A stretch of 64,000 bases of DNA from CAVVAY01 sp963746465. GTDB lineage: Bacteria > Actinomycetota > Actinomycetes > JACCUZ01. The notes under the pieces are model-generated. The model was not told the DNA's origin. It searched no databases and was given only the letters and a program-made list of their open reading frames with translations. Each line of letters opens with the position of its first letter. Position 1 is the first letter of the stretch. Made by a program: the position numbers and the translations under genes. The stretch lies in the NCBI GenBank assembly GCA_963746465.1, contig CAVVAY010000007.1:62001-126000 (forward strand). The letters run 5' to 3'. Below, piece after piece: positions 53,789 through 62,190 of this stretch.

Positions 53789-53847
53789 TCAGACAACCTC
53801 CCCCGGCCGCCGTCGGATGGCGGCAGCCAGGGGAGGACACCACGCTG

Positions 53848-54357
53848 TCAGGGGCACATGCGCACGAACGGGTTGTAGTCGGCGTGCATCCCAGCCGGGT
53901 TGGGCCGCCAGACCCAGGCGTGCAGCGCCCAGATCCCGAGCGTGTCGTTCCGGTGGAAGTGGTGACCGAACAGCTCCGGGGGGTTCTCGTCAGTCCACTT
54001 CCCCGACTGCGGCACGACGTACTCCAGGCCGACCAACCGGTAGCCGTGCCTCCGGGGTTCGTAGACGAGGACCTCCGGGCGCAGTGCATCGATCGTGTCG
54101 TCGATGGCGGACTTCCGCGCGAAGTGCTGGCCCATGCCGCCCACGTCCGGGTCGTCGAAGCAGGCCAGGAACTTCTGGTAGCCCGCTGCCCGTGCCGTCG
54201 ACACCTTGTGGAACTTCGCGGTGGCCCGCCGCGCCTCGAGAAGCTCGGACCAGTGCGTGCTGGACGACTCCGACTCCGAGGGAAGAGCGGGGAGGGCCGG
54301 CACTATCGCCAGCGCCACCGTGGCGGCGACTGCGCCCGCGACCGCGCGGATGCTCAC
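53848..54357 (-). CDS. Secreted histidine-rich protein of unknown function
   Basis: This 169-residue protein has a signal peptide (AVAGAVAATVALAIVPALPAL). The mature part contains DDPDVGGMGQHFARKSAIDD, EVLVYEPRRHGYRLVGLEYV, PPELFGHHFHRNDTLGIWAL and HAWVWRPNPAGMHADYNP, blocks shared by a family of small secreted hypotheticals. The density of histidines and aromatic residues (GHHFHRND) suggests metal binding. The stop is TGA at 53848. The ATG overlaps the end of the upstream DUF4242 gene by four bases, so the two are co-translated. Confidence 0.72.
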   Translation of the reverse strand: MSIRAVAGAVAATVALAIVPALPALPSESESSSTHWSELLEARRATAKFHKVSTARAAGYQKFLACFDDPDVGGMGQHFARKSAIDDTIDALRPEVLVYEPRRHGYRLVGLEYVVPQSGKWTDENPPELFGHHFHRNDTLGIWALHAWVWRPNPAGMHADYNPFVRMCP

Positions 54358-54605
54358 GACCCCTCCTGAACCTGGAAGACCGACTCGGCGACCAGGCCGT
54401 GGGCCTCGCGGTGCACGGTCGACGCCGCGGCTGCTGAGGGTGCCTCGACGAGGCAGAAGATCTTGCCCTCGTCCTCGGCGACCCAGTAGCGCAGGTACTT
54501 CACGTCGTACTCACCCTGCTTCTGCAGGTCGGCCAGGTGCGCCTTCGCGACGTCGTCGGTGGCGACGGCGCCGTCGAGGGTGTGCACGTCCATGTACAGC
54601 GGCAT
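54354..54605 (-). CDS. DUF4242 protein, SCO4226-like nickel-binding family
   Basis: This 83-residue ferredoxin-like fold protein has MPLYMDVHTLDGAVATDDVA, YLRYWVAEDEGKIFCLVEAP and TVHREAHGLVAESVFQV. The spacing matches Streptomyces SCO4226, whose hexamer binds nickel, including the early histidine (MDVH) and late VHREAHG histidines. The ATG at 54605 follows AAGGAGCC. It is coupled to a secreted histidine-rich protein, which strengthens a metal-related reading, though no transporter or nickel enzyme lies nearby. Confidence 0.8.
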   Translation of the reverse strand: MPLYMDVHTLDGAVATDDVAKAHLADLQKQGEYDVKYLRYWVAEDEGKIFCLVEAPSAAAASTVHREAHGLVAESVFQVQEGS

Positions 54606-54698
54606 GTGCGGCTCCTTGTCTCGTAGGAGCCTTCAATCAACAGCGACCGGTCGAGCGGGGGCAGGGGAGACGCACCCCATGTTGGCCGCGACCGCTCC

Positions 54699-57356
54699 CT
54701 AGGTTGCTCCGTCGCCGACCAGCGAGTCGGCCGCCAGCCGCGATGCGGCCCGGCGCGAGCCCACCCCCATCTTCGCGAGCACAGCAGAGACGTGGTGCCC
54801 GACGGTCTTCTCCGAGATCACCAGGCGGGCAGCGATCTCGGCATTGGTGCTGCCGTCGGACAGCAGCGCGAGGACCTCGCGCTCGCGGGGGGTCAGACCG
54901 AAACGGTCCGCCCGGGTCGCCGACCGCGGACCGCGCGGTATCGCCCTCACCCCGAGCCGTCGCAGCGCCGCCTGGGTAGCGGCCACAGCGGGCGCCGCCC
55001 CGAGGCCGTCGAACAGCGCGGCGGCCTCGCGCAGCGCCGTCTCTTCCCCGGAGTCCATCAGCGCCAGCGCCTCGTCGTACGGGCAGCCGAAGGTGTGCCA
55101 CATGGCCGCCGCACCCGCCCAGTCGCCCGCCAGCTGACGGGCGTACGGCTCGGCGGCCAACGGCAGCTCGACGTCGGCGACGCCGCACCGGCGGAGCCAG
55201 ACGAGGAGCGCACCCTGCAACCACGCGTCGCACCGGTCGGCGTGCACCAGCGCCAACCGCGCCTCGCGCACCGCCTCGTCGACATCGCCGGCCAGCCAGG
55301 CGGCCTCGAGCCGGATGACGCGCAGGGGTCCGATGCACTGCGCCTCGCCGTTGCCCTCGGCCAACGTGGTGAGCTCGTCCAGCCGCAGCCAGGCCTGCGG
55401 GTCGCCGCGGCGGACCAGGACCTCGCTGACCGCGAGCAACGTGTTGAGCCGGTTCACCGGCGAGAGCTCCCGACGGGCGAGCAGCCGATCAGCCAGCGCG
55501 ACCGCTTCGGTCCACTTGCCCAGGGAACCGAGGGTGTAGGTGTGCACGCCCTGGAGGCAGGAGGCGAACGTCCCGAGGTCCTTCTCCTCGCAGTAGGCCA
55601 GACCGTCCAGGAACACCTGCTCGGCCGCGCCGAACCGGTGCGCGGTAGACAGCAGCACCTGCAAGTTGGTGTACGCGCGGCCCACCTGCTCCATCAGCCC
55701 GGCTGCCAGGGCCACCTCGAGGGCGCGGCGCAGCTGCGGCTCGCCGTCCCCGCCGGTGCTGATCTGTGCCGCGCCCTCGGTGTTCAGCGCCTCGCTGAGC
55801 AGCGCGTCGTCGCCGAAGCCCTCGGCGAGCGCCTGCGCGCGGCGGGCCAGCGGCACTGCGTCGTCGTCCCCGTGCAGCATCCGGACGCCGGCCAGGTTGG
55901 CGTACGCCCAGGCCAGCTCGCGGCTCGGCGGCACCGACTCGAGCACCTCCAGAGCGCGTGCGGCGGAGGCACCGGCCTCGGCTCCGCGGCAGAGCCGCCA
56001 CTCCGCCTTGGAGAGCAGCCGCAGCGTGTTGCCCACCCGCAGCTGGTCGCCGGCCTCCTGCCACAGCTCGAGTGCCTGCTGCCAGGCCTCGGCCGCCTGC
56101 TCCCACCGGTCGACCACGGCGTTCTCGGCCGCCAGACCGTCGTGGAGCGCCGCCCGCTCAGCCGGGGACAGCGCATCGGCGAACCGCAGCGCCCGCTCGT
56201 ACTGCGCCGCCGCCTCGCGGTGCGCGGCCAGCTCGGCCGCCCGCCGAGCCGCTGCCGGCGCGTGCCGCAGGACGGCTTCACCGTCGCCGGCTCCCTCGGC
56301 GTGGTGGGCCAGTCGTGCGTCGTCGCGGACCGCGGAGGCCTGCAATGCCTCCAGCACCAAGCGGTGCAGGTCAGTACGCCGGTGCGCGGGCAGGTCGTCC
56401 TCCACGGCCATCCGGGCGATCTCGTGCCGGAACCGGAACCCGTCCGAGTCCGAAGCGAGCAACCCGGTCGTCAGACAGCCGTCGATCGCATCCGTGTCCT
56501 GGCCGGCCACGCGCCGCAGGAGCGCGAGCTCGACCCGGGTGCCGATCACCGCCGCCGCCTCGACGACCCGGCGGGCGTCGGCCGGCAGCCGGGCGATCCG
56601 AGCGAGGACGGCATCACCCGCGGACAGCGGGACGGTGCCGTTGCCACTGTCGAGAACCTGGGTGACGAAGAACGGGTTGCCACCGGTGAGCCGGAACAGG
56701 TCCTCGGCCTCCACGCCCGTCCCGCGCGCCAGGCTGTCCACCGCCTGCCGGGACAGCGGCGGAAGACTGATCCGCCGGGCCGACCGCTGGGTGGTGAGCT
56801 CGCCCAGTGCCTTGCGCAGGGGATGGTCCGGGGTCAGCCCGTCGTCCCGGTAGGTGACCAACAGCAGCGTCCGGGCGTCGCGCAGCCGTCGGCCGAGGAA
56901 CCGCAGCAGGTCGAGGGTCGACTCGTCGGCCCAGTGCACGTCCTCGACCGCGACCACCGTCAGCACCGGCGACTGGGTGAGCTCGTCGAGCAGCAGCTGA
57001 AACATTCGCTGTCGCGGGGCATCCGTGTGGCACGCCTCGGCGAGCGGTCCGCCGACCTGCTCTGCGATGTCGAACAGCGGCCCCAGCGGCTGTGGTGTGA
57101 ACGAGCCGTCGCACCCGCCCCACAGCCAGCGCGCATCCGGCAGCCATCCCCGCAGGGCCTCGAGCAGCGTCGTCTTTCCGACCCCGGCCTCGCCGGTGAC
57201 GAGCACCAGCCGACTCTCACCGCCCCGAGCGGCGTCGGCGTACTCCGCCAGCGAACCGAGGAAGTCCTCCCGCTCCAGCAGACCCACGGACCGATCGTGG
57301 CTCAGTTGACGCCCGCCCGTGGGCGTTTCTCCCTGACCGCCGCGGCCGGCGCGCAC
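54699..57356 (-). CDS. LAL-type LuxR regulator with N-terminal AAA ATPase
   Basis: This 885-residue protein has a STAND-type ATPase at about 30-330 with Walker A VLVTGEAGVGKTTLLEAL near residue 54 and Walker B VVAVEDVHWADESTLDLL near 140. A long helical region with TPR-like repeats (RYERALRFADA-like helices, about 390-780) follows, then a LuxR HTH at about 820-875 (GLTPREREVLALLSDGS, KTVGHHVSAVLAKMGVGS). The family switches on target operons when an inducer is bound. GTG 57356 begins one base after the VOC stop; a GTG near residue 24 (VGLLERE) is an alternative. The adjacent VOC gene is a candidate target. Confidence 0.9.
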   Translation of the reverse strand: MRAGRGGQGETPTGGRQLSHDRSVGLLEREDFLGSLAEYADAARGGESRLVLVTGEAGVGKTTLLEALRGWLPDARWLWGGCDGSFTPQPLGPLFDIAEQVGGPLAEACHTDAPRQRMFQLLLDELTQSPVLTVVAVEDVHWADESTLDLLRFLGRRLRDARTLLLVTYRDDGLTPDHPLRKALGELTTQRSARRISLPPLSRQAVDSLARGTGVEAEDLFRLTGGNPFFVTQVLDSGNGTVPLSAGDAVLARIARLPADARRVVEAAAVIGTRVELALLRRVAGQDTDAIDGCLTTGLLASDSDGFRFRHEIARMAVEDDLPAHRRTDLHRLVLEALQASAVRDDARLAHHAEGAGDGEAVLRHAPAAARRAAELAAHREAAAQYERALRFADALSPAERAALHDGLAAENAVVDRWEQAAEAWQQALELWQEAGDQLRVGNTLRLLSKAEWRLCRGAEAGASAARALEVLESVPPSRELAWAYANLAGVRMLHGDDDAVPLARRAQALAEGFGDDALLSEALNTEGAAQISTGGDGEPQLRRALEVALAAGLMEQVGRAYTNLQVLLSTAHRFGAAEQVFLDGLAYCEEKDLGTFASCLQGVHTYTLGSLGKWTEAVALADRLLARRELSPVNRLNTLLAVSEVLVRRGDPQAWLRLDELTTLAEGNGEAQCIGPLRVIRLEAAWLAGDVDEAVREARLALVHADRCDAWLQGALLVWLRRCGVADVELPLAAEPYARQLAGDWAGAAAMWHTFGCPYDEALALMDSGEETALREAAALFDGLGAAPAVAATQAALRRLGVRAIPRGPRSATRADRFGLTPREREVLALLSDGSTNAEIAARLVISEKTVGHHVSAVLAKMGVGSRRAASRLAADSLVGDGAT

Positions 57357-57357
57357 G

Positions 57358-57870
57358 CTACTCGTCGAGCTGCTGGCCGCCGAAGTACATCAGCGGATCA
57401 CTGAGCAGCTCGATCTGGATGCCGTCCGGGTCCTTGAGGTACATCGACTCGGGGATGCCCTGGTCCGGCCCGGCGTACTTCACACCGGCCTCGTCCAGCC
57501 GCTTCTGCGCCGCCTCCCAGCGGTCCCGCGGGCAGGAGATCGCGATGTGCTGGACGCTGCCGATCGACTCGACCCCGGGCTCGAGGCCGAGCCCCGGGAA
57601 GTCGAAGAAGCCGAGCAGGGTCTTGTTGCCCAGGTCGAAGAAGAAGTGCGAGGACCCCTGGTAGTCGCGGTTCTCGACCAGCTCGACCAGCGGGAAGCCC
57701 AGCAGGTCCTGGTAGAACCGGATGGTCTGCTCGACGTCGGAGCAGATCAACGCCGCGTGGTGGATGCCCTGCCCGGTCGTCGTCGGCCGGTCCTGCGCAG
57801 GCCGCAAGTACTGCTCCCGCAGCTCGGCGCGGCGCGCCTCCAGATCCACCAGCTCGGCGTCGGTCGGCAT
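57358..57870 (-). CDS. VOC-family (glyoxalase/dioxygenase fold) protein
   Basis: About 170 residues from ATG 57870, eight bases after GGAGGAAA. An N-terminal helix precedes one VOC module: GIHHAALICSDVEQTIRFYQ, FFFDLGNKTLLGFFDFPGL, SVQHIAISCPRDRWEAAQ, MYLKDPDGIQIELLSDP. Metal ligands appear as H (GIHHAAL), H (VQHIA) and E (QIELL), enough for a dioxygenase- or glyoxalase-type site. Substrate unknown. The gene directly precedes the LAL regulator on the same strand and is probably co-transcribed with it. Confidence 0.85.
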   Translation of the reverse strand: MPTDAELVDLEARRAELREQYLRPAQDRPTTTGQGIHHAALICSDVEQTIRFYQDLLGFPLVELVENRDYQGSSHFFFDLGNKTLLGFFDFPGLGLEPGVESIGSVQHIAISCPRDRWEAAQKRLDEAGVKYAGPDQGIPESMYLKDPDGIQIELLSDPLMYFGGQQLDE

Positions 57871-58005
57871 CGCAGTTTCCTCCAGGTCGGTCCCGCAACT
57901 ATGCCCTGGGGCCGCGACCGGCGCCAGAACTCGCCCTGGGGGCTGTTGCCCGGGCGATATCGGGCGCAGACTGGACCGAACGACCGTCGCCTCGTGGGGG
58001 TGCCC

Positions 58006-58683
58006 ATGCCAACACCTGTGTCCGCCTCGCCGGACTCGATGCCGATCCTGTCCCGCGGGAAGCACCGCAACAGCCGCAAGGGCGCCTGCTTCATGGAGAT
58101 GGCCTCCGTACTGGCCGGCGAGAAGTGGAGCGACCACCCCCACTGCACCCATCCGCTGCTCGCGGACCTGGCCCGGCACATCAACGACGCGACCTCCGAC
58201 GACAACCGGCACCAGCTCGCCCTGCTGATCCCCGAGGTCGTCGGCCTGACCAGCGACGACCCGCGGGTGGACGCCCGGATCGCGCTGCGTTGCGCCACCG
58301 CCGCCCTGCCGGTCTCCTCCGAGGAGCGGCAGAACGCGCTGGCCGTCGCGGTCCTCACCGCCGACTGCGTCCTCGCCGGGCTGGACGACCGGCCGGTGGG
58401 CGACCTGGAGCCGGGCAGCCGGGCGGCTCTCGAGTCCGCGCCGCGAGCCACCCAGTGGGCACACGGATTCATCCGCCGGGCCGGCATCACCGTCAAGGGG
58501 TTCCGCCGGCACGCCGCACCCGGCACCGTCCGGCTCGCGGTGCACGGCATCACCGAGGCCTGCATCCCAGACCCGGACGCCGTCCTGCGCCAGCTGCTGG
58601 TCGACACCGTCGCCGACTGCACCGCGATCTGCCGGCCGGTCGAGACTCCGACCGAGCCCACACCCTCCTTCAGCGAGGCCTGA
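58006..58683 (+). CDS. Conserved actinobacterial hypothetical protein
   Basis: This 225-residue protein starts at ATG 58006. Features include a basic motif RGKHRNSRKGACFMEMASVL near residue 20, EKWSDHPHCTHPLLADLARH near 41 and LLIPEVVGLTSDDPRVDARI near 75; the rest is helical. The block around CFMEMASVLAGEKWSDHP recurs in actinobacterial proteins of unknown role. There is no signal, and cysteine and histidine in the SDHPHCTHP stretch could bind a metal. It ends four bases before the polymerase coding start, suggesting coupled translation. Confidence 0.72.
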   Translation: MPTPVSASPDSMPILSRGKHRNSRKGACFMEMASVLAGEKWSDHPHCTHPLLADLARHINDATSDDNRHQLALLIPEVVGLTSDDPRVDARIALRCATAALPVSSEERQNALAVAVLTADCVLAGLDDRPVGDLEPGSRAALESAPRATQWAHGFIRRAGITVKGFRRHAAPGTVRLAVHGITEACIPDPDAVLRQLLVDTVADCTAICRPVETPTEPTPSFSEA

Positions 58684-58687
58684 CCCG

Positions 58688-59713
58688 CTGCGCTGGGTCC
58701 TGCATGTCGATCTCGACCAGTTCATCGCCGCCGTCGAGGTCCTCCGTCGGCCTGAGCTGCGGGGGCTTCCGGTCGTGGTCGGCGGCGACGGGGACCCCTC
58801 CAAACGTGGCGTCGTCAGCACGGCGTCCTACGAGGCGCGCGCGCACGGCGTGCACTCCGGGGTGCCGCTGCGCACAGCGGCTCGGCGGCTGCCGGACGCC
58901 GTCTTCCTGCCGGTCGACAAGGAGGCGTACGACGCGGCCTCCGCCGAGGTGATGGCGGCGCTGCGCTCGTTCGGGCTGCCGGTCGACGTCCTGGGCTGGG
59001 ACGAGGCCTTTCTCGGCGCGGACACCGACGACCCAGAGGCGCTGGCCAGCGAGGTGCAGGACCGGGTGCGTGACGCGACGGCCCTCGAGTGCAGCGTCGG
59101 GATCGGGCAGAACACCCTGCAGGCCAAGCTGGCCACTAACTTCGGCAAGCCGGCCGGCATCTTCCGGATCACCTACGACACCTGGTTCGACCTCTTCGGC
59201 GACCAGCCGCCCGACGCACTGTGGGGCATCGGACGCAAGCTCTCCGGCCGCCTCGCCGCGGTCGGCATCACGACGGTCAAGGAGCTTGCCGCCGCCGACC
59301 CGGAGTCACTCAAGGTGCCGTTCGGCCCGTCGACCGGGCCGTGGCTGGTCAGCCTGGGCAACGGTCACGGCAGCCGGACGATCACCGGTGTGCCGTACGT
59401 CGCGCGCGGCAAGAGCCGGGAGACGACCTTCCAGACCGACCTCGACGACTGGGACGAGGTCTGCCGCCAGCTCACCCTGATCGCCCGGCGGGTCGTCGAC
59501 GACGTCGTCGCCGACGGCCGGGAAGTGGTCCGTGTGACGGTCAAGGTGCGCTTCGCGCCGTTCTTCACCAGCACGCACGGCCAGAAGCTCGAGGCGCCCA
59601 CGGTCGACGCCGAGACGGTGGAGCGGGCGGCCCTCGCCGCACTGGAGAAGTTCACCGACCGCCGGCCGGTCCGGCTGCTCGGCGTCCGCGCCGAGATGAC
59701 CGAGCCCCGTTAG
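58688..59713 (+). CDS. Y-family DNA polymerase IV, DinB2-like
   Basis: About 341 residues. The catalytic block is WVLHVDLDQFIAAVEV at the N-terminus (first metal aspartates), with the YEARAHGVHSGVPL steric-gate loop and LGWDEAFLGADT for the second acidic pair. NTLQAKLATNFGKPAGIF, ALWGIGRKLSGRLAAVGI and a little-finger domain follow. No ATG, GTG or TTG is in frame before the catalytic block; the upstream gene stop (TGA 58681-58683) and a CTG at 58688 suggest either a rare start with coupling or a base error. The first in-frame GTG (58775) would remove catalytic residues. It performs error-prone lesion bypass. Its stop overlaps the convergent gene stop. Confidence 0.83.
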   Translation: MRWVLHVDLDQFIAAVEVLRRPELRGLPVVVGGDGDPSKRGVVSTASYEARAHGVHSGVPLRTAARRLPDAVFLPVDKEAYDAASAEVMAALRSFGLPVDVLGWDEAFLGADTDDPEALASEVQDRVRDATALECSVGIGQNTLQAKLATNFGKPAGIFRITYDTWFDLFGDQPPDALWGIGRKLSGRLAAVGITTVKELAAADPESLKVPFGPSTGPWLVSLGNGHGSRTITGVPYVARGKSRETTFQTDLDDWDEVCRQLTLIARRVVDDVVADGREVVRVTVKVRFAPFFTSTHGQKLEAPTVDAETVERAALAALEKFTDRRPVRLLGVRAEMTEPR

Positions 59714-60420
59714 CGGTCGATGCGGCGCTGCCGGAAGAGCACGACACCGGTCGCGAGCATCCAGACCCACATGGCCAGTGCCGCCAGCGTCGCCAGGCCC
59801 TCCGCAGCGCCGGAGCCGGACTCGTCGGTGGTGGCCCCCGCGACCAGGCAGCCGATGAGTCCCACCCCGCCCGCTACTACCCCGAGCCAGGACAGCCAGG
59901 CGGCGAACAGCCGTGAACGCAGCATCGCCAGCCCGGTGGCCAGCACGGACAAGCCCACCGGACCCCAGATGAGCAGGTTCAGCCAGAACGCGGCGCCATC
60001 GAGTGCCACCACCACGTCGGGGTCGCCGCCGTCCGCCGCGAGCCGGGCGGCGGACGCGGCGACGCCGTACGCAGCGATCTCGAGAACGACACTGATCGCC
60101 ATCGCGCCCAGCGCCAGGTCGAGCAGCGCCTGCTGCCGCGGCACGTCGCGGACAGACGCCTTCACGCCGGCCACGAACAGGACCCGACCCCCGAGCACGA
60201 CGGCGAACCACGCCGCCGACACCGCCGCCGCATCCGCGTGGTCGGCGTAGTCGCGGACCATCGCCGCAGCATTGGTGCCTGGCCCGAACGGACCCGGGGG
60301 CGGGGCAGCCACGATCGCCACCCACTCGAGCAGGTACAGGACCGCGCCGACAAGGGCCAGCCGAGTGCCCACCGGCGCGCGCCGTCGCGCCGTTCCGAGT
60401 TCGGTGTCTCCCATCGACAT
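59710..60420 (-). CDS. Integral membrane protein of unknown function
   Basis: About 236 residues with roughly six hydrophobic segments: LALVGAVLYLLEWVAIVAA, AAVSAAWFAVVLGGRVLFV, LALGAMAISVVLEIAAYGV, AFWLNLLIWGPVGLSVLATG, LFAAWLSWLGVVAGGVGLIG and LAALAMWVWMLATGVVLF. An acidic loop (GGDPDVVVALDGA) lies between segments three and four. Start is ATG 60420, with ATG 60414 (GGGGGGTG eight bases upstream) equally possible. No catalytic motif is visible. Its stop TAA and the polymerase stop TAG share bases at 59711-59712. Confidence 0.68.
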   Translation of the reverse strand: MSMGDTELGTARRRAPVGTRLALVGAVLYLLEWVAIVAAPPPGPFGPGTNAAAMVRDYADHADAAAVSAAWFAVVLGGRVLFVAGVKASVRDVPRQQALLDLALGAMAISVVLEIAAYGVAASAARLAADGGDPDVVVALDGAAFWLNLLIWGPVGLSVLATGLAMLRSRLFAAWLSWLGVVAGGVGLIGCLVAGATTDESGSGAAEGLATLAALAMWVWMLATGVVLFRQRRIDR

Positions 60421-60550
60421 CACCCCCCGCCCTGGTGGCAGCCAGGATGGCACGACCAGAACTGATCCAGGTATCGATCGCGCAGCGGCGGGTACCGCGG
60501 TGGCCAGTCGGCCCTGAACAGCAGCCAGGGCCCCGGAGCGGGAGGACCCC

Positions 60551-61720
60551 ATGACGACCACCGTTGAGAAGCGAGTCACCGTCGACGTACCGGTGAACAC
60601 CGTCTACAACCAGTGGACCCAGTTCGAGGACTTCCCGCAGTTCATGAACGGCGTCCAGTCGGTGACCCAGCTCGGCGACGACCGGGTGCACTGGGTCGCC
60701 GAGATCGCCGGCGTCCGGCGCGAGTGGGACGCCGCCATCGTCGAGCAGGTGCCCGACCGCAAGGTCGCCTGGGCCGCCACCAGCGGAGCCACCAACGCCG
60801 GGTCCGTGTACTTCGAGAGCCTCGGCGCCGGGCAGACCGAGGTCCGGCTGGTGCTCGAGTACGAGCCAGAGGGACTGGTCGAGAAGACCGGTGACGCGCT
60901 CGGACTGGTGTCGCGGCAGGCCCAGGCAGACCTGGAGAAGTTCAAGGCGTTCATGGAGACCGAGCGGCAGGCCTCCGGTGCTTGGCGCGGCAGCGTCAAC
61001 CCCGCCGCCGTCGGGGAGACGCCCAGCGTCGCGGATGCCAGCGCCTCCCGTGGCGACAGCGGCAAGGCCGGTGTCTCGCCCAAGGCCGTGGTGGCCGGTG
61101 TCGCGGTGGCCGCTGCCGGGGTGGCCGCGGCGGCGGCGACCAGCGGCGGCTCAAAGGAGCAGCGGCCGTCCGGACGGGACGTGATCGACATCCTGACCGC
61201 CGACCACCTCGAGGTCACTGCGATGCTCGCCGAGATCAGCACCACCGTCGACCCCGAGCGCCAGCGAGAGCTGGCCGACATCGTGATCACCGAGCTCGTG
61301 CGGCACTCCGTTGCCGAGGAGATGCACGTCTATCCGGCGATGAAGAAGCACCTCCCCAACGGGGACGCGGCCGTCGAGCACGACATGGAGGAGCACAAGG
61401 AGATCGAGCGCACCCTCAAGGACCTGGAGGGTGTGGCCGCGACCGACCCGCAGTTCACCGCGCTGATCGCCAGCCTGGCAGCGACGCTGGACGACCACGT
61501 CCGCGACGAGGAGCAGGACCAGTTCCCGCTGCTTCGAGCCCAGGTGCCGCAGGATGAGCTGGTCGAGCTCGGCGCCAAGGTCGAGGCCGCGAAGAAGCTG
61601 GCTCCCACCCGCCCGCACCCGAACGCTCCCAACGCCGCACCGTTCCACAAGCTGGTCGGGCCGGGTGTGGGGCTGGTGGACCGGCTCCGCGACAAGCTCT
61701 CGGGTCGTACGACGGGCTGA
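60551..61720 (+). CDS. SRPBCC - membrane segment - hemerythrin fusion protein
   Basis: This 389-residue protein starts with an SRPBCC lipid-binding-type domain at about 1-145 (VEKRVTVDVPVNTVYNQWTQ, FEDFPQFMNGVQSVTQL). A Ser/Gly linker follows, then an Ala/Val-rich segment (VVAGVAVAAAGVAAAAA, about 180-197) that could span a membrane, and a hemerythrin domain at about 208-330 with the di-iron ligand spacing DHLEV, RHSVAEEMHVYP, EHDMEEHKEIE, DDHVRDEEQDQF. Hemerythrins bind oxygen, nitric oxide or reactive oxygen species through two irons. Ribosome site GGGAGGA precedes the ATG. Tail residues 345-389 are basic and proline-rich. Confidence 0.83.
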   Translation: MTTTVEKRVTVDVPVNTVYNQWTQFEDFPQFMNGVQSVTQLGDDRVHWVAEIAGVRREWDAAIVEQVPDRKVAWAATSGATNAGSVYFESLGAGQTEVRLVLEYEPEGLVEKTGDALGLVSRQAQADLEKFKAFMETERQASGAWRGSVNPAAVGETPSVADASASRGDSGKAGVSPKAVVAGVAVAAAGVAAAAATSGGSKEQRPSGRDVIDILTADHLEVTAMLAEISTTVDPERQRELADIVITELVRHSVAEEMHVYPAMKKHLPNGDAAVEHDMEEHKEIERTLKDLEGVAATDPQFTALIASLAATLDDHVRDEEQDQFPLLRAQVPQDELVELGAKVEAAKKLAPTRPHPNAPNAAPFHKLVGPGVGLVDRLRDKLSGRTTG

Positions 61721-61735
61721 GCCCCAGCGCGCAGC

Positions 61736-62053
61736 TCAGCGGCGGCGGCGCAGCCGGCTGTTGGCAGCCTGCAGCCGGGCGTTGTCCTGCTCCAGGCCGA
61801 CGACGTCCTGCTCCAGGTCCAGCACCATGCCGATGCCGGCGAGATTCAGCCCGTCGTCGAGCAGCTCGGCGATCCGGCGCAGCCGGTCCAGGTCGTCCTC
61901 GCTGTACCTGCGGGTGCCACCCTCGGTGCGATCAGGCTCGAGCAGACCGCGCTGCTCGTAGAGCCGCAATGTCTGCGGCCCCATGCCGACCAGCTCAGCG
62001 GCGACGGAGATGCCGTAGACGCCACGATCGGCATCCGCCGAGGACGGGCCCAT
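61736..62053 (-). CDS. hspR: HspR-like MerR-family heat-shock repressor
   Basis: This 105-residue protein has an N-terminal MerR HTH (YGISVAAELVGMGPQTLRLY, EQRGLLEPDRTEGGTRRYSE) and a C-terminal coiled coil (LEQDVVGLEQDNARLQAANS). Lack of a large effector domain and the LGMGPQTLRLYE-type helix are typical of HspR, which represses chaperone genes when bound by DnaK. It is divergent from an hsp20 gene, so the 62054-62190 spacer should hold its operators. The canonical CTTGAGT-N7-ACTCAAG site is not visible there, so the binding site may have diverged. Confidence 0.82.
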   Translation of the reverse strand: MGPSSADADRGVYGISVAAELVGMGPQTLRLYEQRGLLEPDRTEGGTRRYSEDDLDRLRRIAELLDDGLNLAGIGMVLDLEQDVVGLEQDNARLQAANSRLRRRR

Positions 62054-62076
62054 CTGCGCCTCCTGGAATCGGGGTG

Positions 62077-62106
62077 TTGCATACAGTCTGCCACTGGTGG
62101 TATAAG
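62077..62106 (+). promoter_or_regulatory. Promoter candidate for hsp20
   Basis: TTGCAT (62077-62082) and TATAAG (62101-62106) are separated by 18 bases, a good match to a housekeeping sigma promoter, in the AT-richest part of the hspR-hsp20 spacer. The start point would fall about 75 bases before the hsp20 ATG. Confidence 0.6.
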
Positions 62107-62190
62107 AAATCTACAGCCGTCGACATAGATCTCTACCAGGAGAGCGGCGGCCGCAAGAGCATCAGGATCTGATGACAGGAGGTGGGAGAG

